A stretch of DNA of 43,164 bases from NCBI GenBank assembly GCA_022769825.1, contig JALEJI010000026.1, positions 1-43,164 of the forward strand, given 5' to 3'. Below the pieces are notes generated by a model that did not search any database, was not told where the DNA came from, and worked only from the letters and a program-made list of their open reading frames with translations. Source of the DNA: Prevotella sp. Lineage in GTDB: Bacteria; Bacteroidota; Bacteroidia; Bacteroidales; Bacteroidaceae. The number at the start of each line of letters is the position of its first letter. Position 1 is the stretch's first letter. Positions 9,801 through 17,593 of this stretch are shown one piece after another. Both the position numbers and the translations under genes were made by a program.

Positions 9801-10118
9801 GAGCGTGTGGTCGTCGTTCTCCAAGGTGATGTTGCCGGAAAGCGGTGCCTTCACCTTGATTGTCTTAGGCTTCATGCCAAGGTAAGTCACGCTGAGCGTG
9901 CCGCCTCGCGTTACCCAAAGCGAAGCCTTGCCGTCCACGTCGGCCACAACGCCCATGGAGCGGTCGCTGCCCTTCAGCGTCGCGCCTGACAATGGGTTGC
10001 CATCGGCGTCCACCACCGTGACGTCAACCTTAACGTCGCTGGCGCCATGCTTCTCTTGAGCCTGCGCCACGGCAAACGAGAGCATCAGCGATAGCAAAAT
10101 TGATAAGATTCTGTTCAT
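6810..10118 (-). CDS. SusC/RagA family TonB-dependent transporter (peptide-type locus)
   Basis: 1102 aa. The start is ATG at 10118 (MNRILSILLSLMLSFAVAQA signal peptide); a TTG two codons upstream is unlikely. A CarboxypepD_reg-like domain (about 30-100) is followed by LNQVVVTGYTQTDIRKTTGSV, the plug with the SusC/RagA signatures EPLWVVDGVPI and DIESITVLKDASAAAIYGS, and a 22-strand-type barrel ending in a beta-signal (NFGINIGL). It imports ligands captured by the adjacent SusD using TonB energy. Two secreted peptidase genes lie immediately upstream, so the predicted cargo is oligopeptides, as for RagAB of Porphyromonas (established family knowledge); the assignment here is inference. Confidence 0.92.
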   Translation of the reverse strand: MNRILSILLSLMLSFAVAQAQEKHGASDVKVDVTVVDADGNPLSGATLKGSDRSMGVVADVDGKASLWVTRGGTLSVTYLGMKPKTIKVKAPLSGNITLENDDHTLNQVVVTGYTQTDIRKTTGSVSSITGKELNDSPVKGIDMLMQGKLAGVNVQAVSGRPGESAKVRVRGVSSITGNNEPLWVVDGVPIQKNIPAQGSSYINSGDFSTLYANGVAGINPQDIESITVLKDASAAAIYGSEAQAGVIVITTKRGKEGRLQINYQGSLSIQSKPIRDDNLMNSQEKLAYEQGIWDEFSADGYSSGGYYPVIGIVGMIRSGYGKYAGWTKEQQDAYIAQLGQSTTDWFDTLLRTSTSTSHNISLSGGTDKHTFYVSGGMTTNNGIVKRTSSDSYNFSVKVNGTPNDKLSYGFDVDLSYLKSNSPSQGFNIFKYAYFANPYERLYNDDGTLAPDETYFAFMPANHDISKTLPQNGINVMREINETTTRGSSTSTMLRGDITWRPFKGFRLYGLASATFSNDDSENVIGKDTYTAWRDRPFEGRHNTSKRVYGSMTQAETQNISWLTRLQANYSTTFAEKHYVSTIAGTEIRWSRAKSVIAKMYGYDPVTGKHVTPLYLGNGEDGSMTESDATTVRNHMDALSTYDLVKNAFASFYGAFDYSFDNRYVFNATVRSDGSNNFGSKEQFNLTWSTGVAWNIDEERFFRPLKPIVNRATVRLSTGLTGGVNKNAYPQLIMNYSDHYRTSATDSYRVGSVNNAPNPRLRWEHTQDLNASIDLGFLNDRVSLYASAYRRRGYDLVTSVNVVSTTGFAHQYFNTSEQINEGFEVSLNAVPLKLKNLRWSVSGNVAYNYNYVSKYNAPSNAPMMPVTLDYPLGSVFGFKSTGINPTTGIHNYKLRPDVEVSSPSDLRNFKNYIYYLGTGNAPWNGGVSTNISYKRLTVSANGSFSIGALKSYVISPTTYYNVLTKKYINTVFESRNDIYTAFLNMPKEAARRWTEANPITDGYPRLIDAIGTYNGLELDQPGSVDALSQNYDDASYFKLSSVSVSYAVPDKWIRHIGISSLGVSFTANNLLMITGFKGLNPETPGAVYPTGKSYNFGINIGL

Positions 10119-10172
10119 TTGCAAGTTCTCTTTTTATTTTTATGTTGTTCTATGTTCTTTACGAAGATGTCA

Positions 10173-12411
10173 TTACCTGTGGTCTATGATGTTGATGTCG
10201 CGAGGGATGGGGCTCACAAGATTCTCAAGGAAATAGTAGCGTATGAGGTTTTGGTAATATGGGCTCCATACACCATGATCCTTGCCCGGCAAAACCATCA
10301 TGTCGAAACGCTTGCCGTGCTTGATGAGCGCGTCGGCAAGGCGCAAAGTGGAGACCCATGGCACGTTGTCGTCCACGTCGCCTGTGACGAGCATCAACTT
10401 GCCCTTGAGGTTTCCGGCAAGCTCCATGTTGGTGGGTATGCCACCACGCTTCGTCAACCCATGGAATGTCTCGCCCCACCACTGTATGTACTGGTTGTTG
10501 TCGTGGTTGCCCGAGGCGGCTACCGCGACCTTGTAAAAGTCGGGATATGTCAATATTGCCGCCGCGGCCATGAAGCCTCCACCCGAATGGCCGTAGATAC
10601 CCACGCGGTCGAGGTCGATAAACGAGTATCGCGCCGCAAGGGACTCTATGGTGTGCTTGTCGTCGGCGAGAGGATAGTCGCGCAGATTGCCATAGCCGTA
10701 GCAATAGAAGTCGTGGCCCCGAAGCGGCGAACTGCCACGCGGCTGCACGTTCACCACCACGAAGCCAAGCTCGGCAAGGCTTTGGTTGCCATTGTCGTCG
10801 AGCGTGAAGCGACGTGGTATCTGGTCGTCTTGCGGACCGGGGTAAGGATTTGATATTACGGGGTATTTCTTGCTCTTGTCGAGGTTGGTCGGCACATACA
10901 TCACTCCGTAGAGCAGCGTCTTGCCATCAGCCGCGGGCACGCTGACCAGCTTGGGCGGCTGCCACCCATGCCGCCGCAACTCCGCGTCGGTCTGCCGGGC
11001 GAAAAGGTGCGCCTTGCCTGGCGCGTGAAGGCTCACCACTTGGTAGACGGGCGGCATGTCCATGCGCGAATATGTGTCGATAGCGTAGCGACCGTCGGGC
11101 GAGATGCTTAGCTCGTGGGTGCCGTCGCCTGGTGTCAGGAGACGTTGGCCTCCACCGTCAAGGCTTGCCACATAATAATATGTGTACGAGGGGTCGGCAC
11201 ATTGCTCCTGACCATGCCCGAGAAAGATCATCTTACGCCCGAGCGTGTCGATGCGCTCCACGCGGTCAGCCACGAGGTTGTCGCCTCGTGAGACGCGCCG
11301 TTTCAACTTGCCGTTGCCGTCGTAGAGATACCAGTTGCCACGTCCCGTGCGCTCGCTCCACCACAGTATCTCCTTGCCACCGTTGAGGATGTGATAGCCG
11401 AACAGGCTGACATTGAGATGTGGCTTGCACACCTCACGTATCACGAGTCGTATCTCGCCCGTGGGTATGTGGAGCTTGCAGAGATCAAGGGTATCTACAC
11501 CGCGGCTGCGCCTCGTGAAGAAAAGCCAGTCGCCCGTGTCGGCATAGCCAAGCTTGACGTCTGGATCCTTGAACGGGCTTATCGGGAGGCATCCTCCCAT
11601 GCCCGTGTCGGCATCGTATCTATAAAGGCGAAACTGCCTCACGTGCTTCTCGTTGGGCAGGGGCATCTTCTTGGTGCGCAACATGGGGCGGTCGCCGCTC
11701 AGACCGTCGATGACGTAGAGGTCGCCCACCTCGGAGTCGTCTTGCACAAAGTCGAGATAAACGTGGCCGTGCCAGCGACCAGCTGCCGCGCCCTCCCTCA
11801 CGGCTTTTTTCTTCGACCGGAAGCAGTAGGAGGCAAAGTCGCGGCCGTCAGTGGTCAGTTGCCTGACCTTGCCTGTACGGTTGTCGCGCACGTAGAGATT
11901 GTGAGCGTCGCCAAGCATGGTGAAAAGCGAGTCGGCAGTAGTGGCGCGAGAGTCTCCCCAATGGCGCGCGCCGCCTGTCGCTGTCGATCCAAGCGGAATC
12001 GATGGCCAGCGCGTGGGCTACGCGGTCGTAGACAAGGTGCTTGCCTCGGTGTGTCCAATAAATATTCCTCGGGTTGCCGCCACGCATGGAGAGGCCGTAA
12101 ACTCGCAGGTCACCGGCACGCACCGCCGTGTCGCCCGTAAGCGTGGCCACGTCCTTGGCAAAGGCCTCTACATTGGCCACGAGAGGCTCTTGACGTCCCG
12201 TGTTGGCGTCCACGATGAAATAGTTGCCACGTTGACTATAAGCCAGATAATGAGAGCCGGCCACCCATTGTGTCGACACGGTGCCCTTGGCGTAGATGTC
12301 GCTTAGCGTGTCTTCCTCCATGGCCTTGACCCGTGCCCAGCAGGGTCGCTGCGCGAAAGAGCTTGCCCAGGTAGTGGCAAGCAAGCACAGCAAGAGATTG
12401 ATAGTCTTCAT
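10173..12411 (-). CDS. Dipeptidyl peptidase IV-like serine peptidase (family S9), frameshifted
   Basis: Two overlapping frames together make one S9 peptidase of about 745 residues. The upstream frame (12411 down to about 11970) gives the signal peptide (MKTINLLLCLLATTWASSFA) and the first propeller blades. The downstream frame (about 11970 to 10173) continues with HWGDSRATTADSLFTMLGD, the rest of the beta-propeller, and the alpha/beta-hydrolase domain with nucleophile motif GHSGGG, the DVDDNVPW aspartate region and catalytic His in GKDHGVW, 33 residues from the end. The switch falls at a (GC)4 run (11964-11971); one more GC unit, or one base fewer, restores a single frame. S9B enzymes release N-terminal dipeptides, fitting peptide feeding of the SusCD pair 54 bp downstream. 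As sequenced, the enzyme would be inactive. Confidence 0.85.
11964..11971. repeat. (GC)4 simple sequence repeat at the frame break of the S9 peptidase gene
   Basis: Eight bases of alternating GC lie where the two reading frames of the S9 peptidase must join. Gain of one GC unit would read ...DRRRARHWGDSRATTAD... as one frame. Confidence 0.7.
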
Positions 12412-12438
12412 CCTCGCAGTTTTTGTCTTACTTGAACA

Positions 12439-13996
12439 CTACTTTATCTTTTTCACGTTTTCGAAAGCCGCCAAGGCGTCGACAATCTTGATGCCGCCTT
12501 CCTGTCGGGCCGTTGCCACGAGCAGCCGTTTCACCCTTGCCGCCGTGAGCTTGGGGTAATAAGCGCGCAGCATCGACGCGATGGCCGACACTATTGGCGT
12601 GGCCACGCTGGTGCCATCGGCAAGGTTTGCCTTGTCGCCAGGATACACGCCAGCTATCTGCTCGCCCGGGGCGTAAAGGTCAACGGCACGGATACCGAAA
12701 TTGGAGATTTGGAGTTTCTTGCCGTCGCGCCCTGAAGCACCAACACGTATGTAGTTTTCAAATGGCCGTCCGGCATTGTCAAGCGCCGAGGGGTAGTAGG
12801 CCACGGTGTCGATGTCGCGGCCATTGTTGCCGGCTGCGGCCACTATAAGCACGTCGTGGGCTGCGGCATAGGCTATCGCGTCGTTCACCATCTTCGCCTG
12901 CGGAGAGGTGTATTTGCCCAAACTGAGGTTGATGACCTTGGCACCGTTGTCTACGGCATAGCGTATGCCCGACGACACGTCCTTGTCGTACTCGTCACCA
13001 TCTGGACACACACGCACTATCATGAGCCTCGCCTGCGGAAAGATGCCGGCATAAGCGCTGTCGGCAGGTTGACCCGCCACGACGCTCGCCACGAAGTTGC
13101 CGTGCTCGTAACCATCCACGCACACATTGTTGTTGCCATAGCTGAGGTCGGCGGCATCAAGCATGTTGTCGCCCATGAGCAAGCGTTTGTCCTTGTCGTG
13201 CTCAATGCCGTGGATGCGGCGCGCCATGAGCGCGTGGTCGGCACGGGTCTTGTTGAGGTAGGCCGTCCACTTGGTTGAGAGTGACGTGCGGAAGAGGTCA
13301 GCCAGCATGTAGTTGAGATAGGTGGCCCACCGTGGGTCTTCCACGCTGAGTTTCGTTAAGCCTCGAAGAGTCAGGGTGTCCACGCCCGCGCCTATCTTGC
13401 CGCGCACTATGCTGTCCGCGCTTGCCAAAGCTTGCTGCTTCTTGACGGAAATCTCGAAGAATGTCAAGTAGCTGTTTATTTTAGCCTTCTTGCGCATGTC
13501 AAGGTAATAGGCGAACTCTTCCTTGTCGCCCGGCTTCACCTGGGCAGCGTTGGTTACTCCTTTGTATTTTGGGTAAAGACGCTTGAATTGGCGGTACTCT
13601 TCGGTGCCAGCACTCACCATGTTGAACTTCCCGTCGGCGGTGCCGAGGAAGTTCCAGCCATGCAGGTCGTCAACATAGCCGTTGCCGTCGTCGTCTCTTC
13701 CGTTGAGCTTCTCATTGGCATTGCGCCAAAACGATGGCCGAAGTGACAAGCAAGTGGTGTCGGCTCCGGAATCAACGATACCAACCACGACCTGGCGGCG
13801 AGGCGTCAGCTTCTTCCTTGATATAAAATCGTAAACTTTGTTGATATTCGCTCCATGGAGCGTGTCGCAAAATTGTTTATGCCAACCAGCATAAACCAGC
13901 TTGTTTACCCCCCCTAGCTTGGGCCGAGGTTGCGAATGCCAAAAAGACAGAATAAACAAGTGCCTTTTTAGCAAAATGACAAGTAATAGTTAACAT
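12439..13996 (-). CDS. Secreted subtilisin-like serine protease (family S8), signal peptide out of frame
   Basis: The main frame carries a complete S8 domain: catalytic Asp in VVVGIVDSGAD, His in GYEHGNFVASV, Ser in DGTSVATP, plus the oxyanion region AAAGNNG. The His lies about 220 residues after the Asp, so there is a large insertion between them. This frame has no credible start. A different frame from ATG 13996 encodes a good signal peptide (MLTITCHFAKKALVYSVFLA, then FATSAQA) and stops after 39 codons at 13877. A G7 tract (13914-13908) separates them; six G would give one 518-aa preprotein reading AQARGVNKLVYAGWH. It is the first gene of the peptide-type Sus operon, 27 bp before the S9 peptidase. 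It may be phase-variable, decayed, or miscalled in a homopolymer. Confidence 0.87.
13908..13914. repeat. G7 homopolymer (C7 on plus) just after the protease signal peptide
   Basis: Seven consecutive G on the coding strand, one more than needed to join the signal-peptide frame to the protease frame. Confidence 0.8.
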
Positions 13997-14057
13997 AGAT
14001 GTCACTTCAATACAATTTTTTGGATTTGTACTTTATATTTTATACGTTTAATTGTTG

Positions 14058-14065
14058 CAAAGTTA
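14058..14065 (-). promoter_or_regulatory. Probable promoter of the protease-SusCD operon
   Basis: TAACTTTG on the minus strand matches the Bacteroidetes -7 element TAnnTTTG, about 62 bp before the ATG at 13996. No convincing -33 TTTG at the usual distance. Confidence 0.5.
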
Positions 14066-14145
14066 AGCAAAAATCATCAAATGCGGATATAAGTACAATA
14101 TTTTCTGACAGAATGTTCGACAGACATTATTCTACCGATGATAAC

Positions 14146-14177
14146 AAAAAAAAGCACCCTCCGCGGAGGATGCTTTT
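14146..14177 (-). terminator. Rho-independent terminator of the phosphoesterase-SusCD operon
   Basis: Near-perfect 14-bp palindromic hairpin (14150-14163 with 14164-14177, one mismatch) followed on the minus strand by eight T. It lies 23 bp after the phosphoesterase stop codon and may also work on the plus strand. Confidence 0.85.
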
Positions 14178-14199
14178 CTTAGAGATGATTCCTGAATAT

Positions 14200-15783
14200 C
14201 TATTTTGCCTTAAGTGTCGACGTGTAGTGATTACCCCATGGGTCGACAGCCTTGACGGTCAGCGACTTCCACGACTGCGACTTCGGCGTGTAGAGGAACA
14301 TGTGGTCGTTGTGGACCTCAGGCTCCGCCGTCGGACGCTTCTCCCATGAGTTCTCATATTGCAACATGCGCACGGCATCGGGGTCGAGACATTTCTCGTT
14401 TTTCGTCAAGGCCACTGGCGTGGCACCGTCTTCCGAGATGCTCACGGTCCAGTCGGTATGCCAGTTGAAGACGTTGACAAGCACCGTGGTCTTATCTTCC
14501 TTCAATGGGTCGGCATTGCTTGGCGCTGATATTTGGCCATCCTTGCGTCCCCAACGGAACGTGGCGTCTTCGGGCGCGTAAATCTTGATTTGGTAGTCGA
14601 GCGGATATTCCTCGCCCTTGTAATACTCGTTTACGAGCTCTCCGCCCTTGAACGTCAGCACGCCGAATCCACGAGGCGAGCCGTCGTTGCAGATGCCCTT
14701 GCCGTCGTAAGTGTTCCAGAAGGCACCCATCACGGCGCCAAGCGTGTACTCACGGATGTTAGACGCTATGTCGGTGGTGAAGTTGTTGTGGGTGTGGCCA
14801 GAGAGAATGACCACGCGGTGGAAGTCCTTGATGAGGGCGTAGAGGTCCTCGCGGTTGGAGAGCTTCGTGCCCGAGTTGCGCCTCAACGTGGGTATGTGCA
14901 GGGCCACGAGGATGCTCTTGTCCTTCGACACGTGGCTCAGGTCCTTGCGCAGCCACTCGAGCTGTCCGGCGGTAATCCGGCCAGTGTAGTCGTTGCGGCC
15001 GTTGGCGCCACTGTAGAGCACGTCGTCGAGCACCACGAGGTGCCACTTGCCGATGTTCGCGCTATAATAGGTCGGGCCCATGGCGTCGCGATACTCCTGC
15101 GCTGAGAGCGAGTCGTTGGCGGCGCCGAATTTGTTGGTGTTCTCGTTGTGGTCGTGGTTGCCTATGACTGAGAACACGGGCATGTTGAGCTTGCTCACTA
15201 TCTTCTTGTAGTCGCCGTAGACCGACGGGTTGTTCCACGAGAGGTCACCGAGGCTTATGCCAAGCACGGTGCCCTTGATAGTCTTTGTGTAGTCGGCTAT
15301 CTTGGTCATGAGAGGTTCGCAGAGCGTGAGGTCGTTGGGGGTTCCCACCTGCAGGTCGGCCAAAGCCACAAGCGAGAAAGAGTCGTCCACGCTCTTCGAC
15401 TTCAGCTCGAAGTCGCGCTGTATGACCTCGCTTTTCCCGAACTCTATCTTCTTGAAGAACTGCGGCACCGACTTTGTCTGGTCTATCTGGCAATCCTCAG
15501 GCATCGACACGAAGACATACTCCGCCTTCGCCGTCTTCATCTGGTACACGCCGTCCTTGTCGGTCGCCACTACGGTGTTGCCATCGCTCACCACCACGCC
15601 CTGGCGCGGCTTTCCGTCCACGGTGACGCGTCCCACGAGGTTCATGCCCTTGTCGGGCTTTATGTTGAGATCTTGGCCTGCCGGCTTGTTGCGCACGGCA
15701 ATTTTCTCCTCACCACACGACGTTCCGAAGAACAGCAGGGCCATGAGGGCTACCAAGTTGATGGTCTTGAAAAGATTATTCAT
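14200..15783 (-). CDS. Calcineurin-like metallophosphoesterase lipoprotein with N- and C-terminal accessory domains
   Basis: 527-aa lipoprotein (lipobox FGTSC, Cys23). Domains in order: MetallophosN-type beta domain (about 45-125, containing GRVTVDGKPRQGVVVSDG), the metallophosphoesterase core (about 135-345), and a MetallophosC-type domain (about 370-520). Metal ligands of the core are visible: ALADLQVG, SLGDLSW, GNHDHN, LHIPTLRR and SGHTHNN. The family hydrolyses phosphomono- or diesters with a dinuclear metal centre. It is the last gene of the operon, 93 bp after SusD, directly before a terminator. An envelope phosphoesterase linked to SusCD suggests release of phosphate or trimming of a phosphorylated ligand; the substrate is unknown. 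Confidence 0.88.
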   Translation of the reverse strand: MNNLFKTINLVALMALLFFGTSCGEEKIAVRNKPAGQDLNIKPDKGMNLVGRVTVDGKPRQGVVVSDGNTVVATDKDGVYQMKTAKAEYVFVSMPEDCQIDQTKSVPQFFKKIEFGKSEVIQRDFELKSKSVDDSFSLVALADLQVGTPNDLTLCEPLMTKIADYTKTIKGTVLGISLGDLSWNNPSVYGDYKKIVSKLNMPVFSVIGNHDHNENTNKFGAANDSLSAQEYRDAMGPTYYSANIGKWHLVVLDDVLYSGANGRNDYTGRITAGQLEWLRKDLSHVSKDKSILVALHIPTLRRNSGTKLSNREDLYALIKDFHRVVILSGHTHNNFTTDIASNIREYTLGAVMGAFWNTYDGKGICNDGSPRGFGVLTFKGGELVNEYYKGEEYPLDYQIKIYAPEDATFRWGRKDGQISAPSNADPLKEDKTTVLVNVFNWHTDWTVSISEDGATPVALTKNEKCLDPDAVRMLQYENSWEKRPTAEPEVHNDHMFLYTPKSQSWKSLTVKAVDPWGNHYTSTLKAK

Positions 15784-15876
15784 GATGTTGTGTTATGTTT
15801 TGTTTTGTAAGTTTCGGAAAATTGCCAAGGGCGGTGTTTCTCGTACCGCCCTTGGCCTGAATTACATTTATTATAA

Positions 15877-17538
15877 TTATTTCCCGTCGTAACCTGGGTT
15901 CTGCTCTAAGAGCGGGTTAGCCTGAATATCAATCGACGGAATCGGGAAACGCTTCTTGTTGTCGTCGTTGGTGGCCTTGTGGGTCCACCAGTTCTCGGTG
16001 GTGAAGAGACCGAGGCGGATGAGGTCGGTGCGGCGCCTGCCCTCGCCAAGGAACTCTACCATCCACTCGTCGGCGAGACGATAGACGTCAAAGTTGTCGG
16101 GCACGGGGTCCGGATCCACGCCATTGGTGAAGTTGCGCTTGCGCACGGTGTTGATGAGCTGCGCCGCAGCCGCCTTGTCGCCCGCGCGCCACTTGCACTC
16201 GGCGAGCATGTAGTAGACCTCGGTGAGCCTGATGGCCGGGAAGTCGGGATCCCAAAGCCTGGTGAGGTCGTTGTTGTCGGGGATGGGGAGCTTGACCAGG
16301 CGAATCATGGAGTTCTCCTCGCCGTTGAGCATTGTCGAGCCCTTGCCGTCGGCGTTCACGTAGTCGACGAACGACACCAGCTGTCCAGAGTGGCTGCGGT
16401 TGCCGAGGGTCTTCTCGCCCGTCGTCGGGTTGATTTGGTCGCCCACGAGGAACATGCCCTTGTACTTGCCGTCGCCCTTATACTCGTAAGGCTGCTTGCG
16501 AAGGTCCTTGTCGTTGAACTTTGAATAAGGCTTTCCGAGCTTGAAGTCGCTGTCGGTGTATGGCGTCTTGGCGTCCTCGCGCGATGGCGAGAGGCCGAAG
16601 CCGTTGTAGATGGATGCCGGGAACGTGGTGTTGAAATACTTTGGCGAGTTTGTGTGGTAGAAATAGCGGTAATACCAGTTGAACTCCAGTTTTGCGTTCT
16701 GCGAGGGCACGTTCCAGATGGCCTCCGGGCTCTTGTCGTTGTCGAAGCAGAATGGGCCAGACCACTTGCTGTCGAGCTGGTAAGGGCCGTAGACACCGGC
16801 GATGATGTCCTGGCAGAGCTTGGCGCACTCTGAGTAGTGGTCTTCCTTGATGTAGCTCTCGGCGTTGAAGTAAAGCTCTGCGAGCATGGTGGCCGCCGCT
16901 GCCTGGCTGATGTATCCGTCTTCCGATGCTCCGAGGGCCTTCTTCTGCTTCAACTTTGGTATGGCCTCCTTGAGGAGCTGCTCAATGTGGTTGAACGTCT
17001 CCTTGTCGGTGGAGCGTCCCACCACGGGGTCGTTGTTCGACTTGTATATCGGCATTCCGCCGAAATAGTCGAGTCCGCGCATGTAGAACCACGCTATGAT
17101 GGCATTGAGCTGGCTGAGCTGGTCGTAGCGGTCGGCCTCGCTCATGCCGAGCTTGCCGTAGTCCACCTTCGACAAGTCGTCGTAAGCCTCCAGGGCGCGC
17201 GCTATGCCGCCCGTGGTGCCCTCGTAGGTGTTGACGATGAAACGGTCGGTAGGCGCCCACGTGAACTCGTGGAGGCGCACATACTCACCATTGTTGTAGA
17301 AGTCCTTGCCTTGTGCCGGGCACGCCATCTCGTCGGTGGTGAGCTCCTGCAGGTACCAACGGTCGTTGCCGAGATACCATTTCCAGTGGGTGAACGGGCG
17401 GGAGAGCACGGCGTAGGTGTTCTCCGGCTGCGTGAAGAAAGTGTCGGGCGTGACCGACGAATAGAACTTCTCGTCAAGGTCGCACGCGGTGATGGCGAGC
17501 GTTCCTGCCGCCGCTATGATGATGTTTCTTAAATTCAT
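15877..17538 (-). CDS. SusD/RagB family lipoprotein (phosphoesterase locus)
   Basis: 553 aa. Lipobox ITAC (Cys19) followed by DLDEKFYSSVTPDTFF, typical of SusD proteins. SusD-like N-terminal region with TPR helices and the C-terminal RagB/SusD domain with ADEWMVEFLGEGRRRTDLIR and terminal IPSIDIQANPLLEQNPGY. It lies 55 bp downstream of its SusC. Longer than the 465-aa SusD of the first locus and not closely similar to it by eye, so it is not a recent duplicate. Binds ligand for the partner SusC. Confidence 0.93.
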   Translation of the reverse strand: MNLRNIIIAAAGTLAITACDLDEKFYSSVTPDTFFTQPENTYAVLSRPFTHWKWYLGNDRWYLQELTTDEMACPAQGKDFYNNGEYVRLHEFTWAPTDRFIVNTYEGTTGGIARALEAYDDLSKVDYGKLGMSEADRYDQLSQLNAIIAWFYMRGLDYFGGMPIYKSNNDPVVGRSTDKETFNHIEQLLKEAIPKLKQKKALGASEDGYISQAAAATMLAELYFNAESYIKEDHYSECAKLCQDIIAGVYGPYQLDSKWSGPFCFDNDKSPEAIWNVPSQNAKLEFNWYYRYFYHTNSPKYFNTTFPASIYNGFGLSPSREDAKTPYTDSDFKLGKPYSKFNDKDLRKQPYEYKGDGKYKGMFLVGDQINPTTGEKTLGNRSHSGQLVSFVDYVNADGKGSTMLNGEENSMIRLVKLPIPDNNDLTRLWDPDFPAIRLTEVYYMLAECKWRAGDKAAAAQLINTVRKRNFTNGVDPDPVPDNFDVYRLADEWMVEFLGEGRRRTDLIRLGLFTTENWWTHKATNDDNKKRFPIPSIDIQANPLLEQNPGYDGK

Positions 17539-17593
17539 GATGTTAAATGCAATATTGATTTGCGTCTATGTCTTTTTGCGTTCTGGCGTAAGC

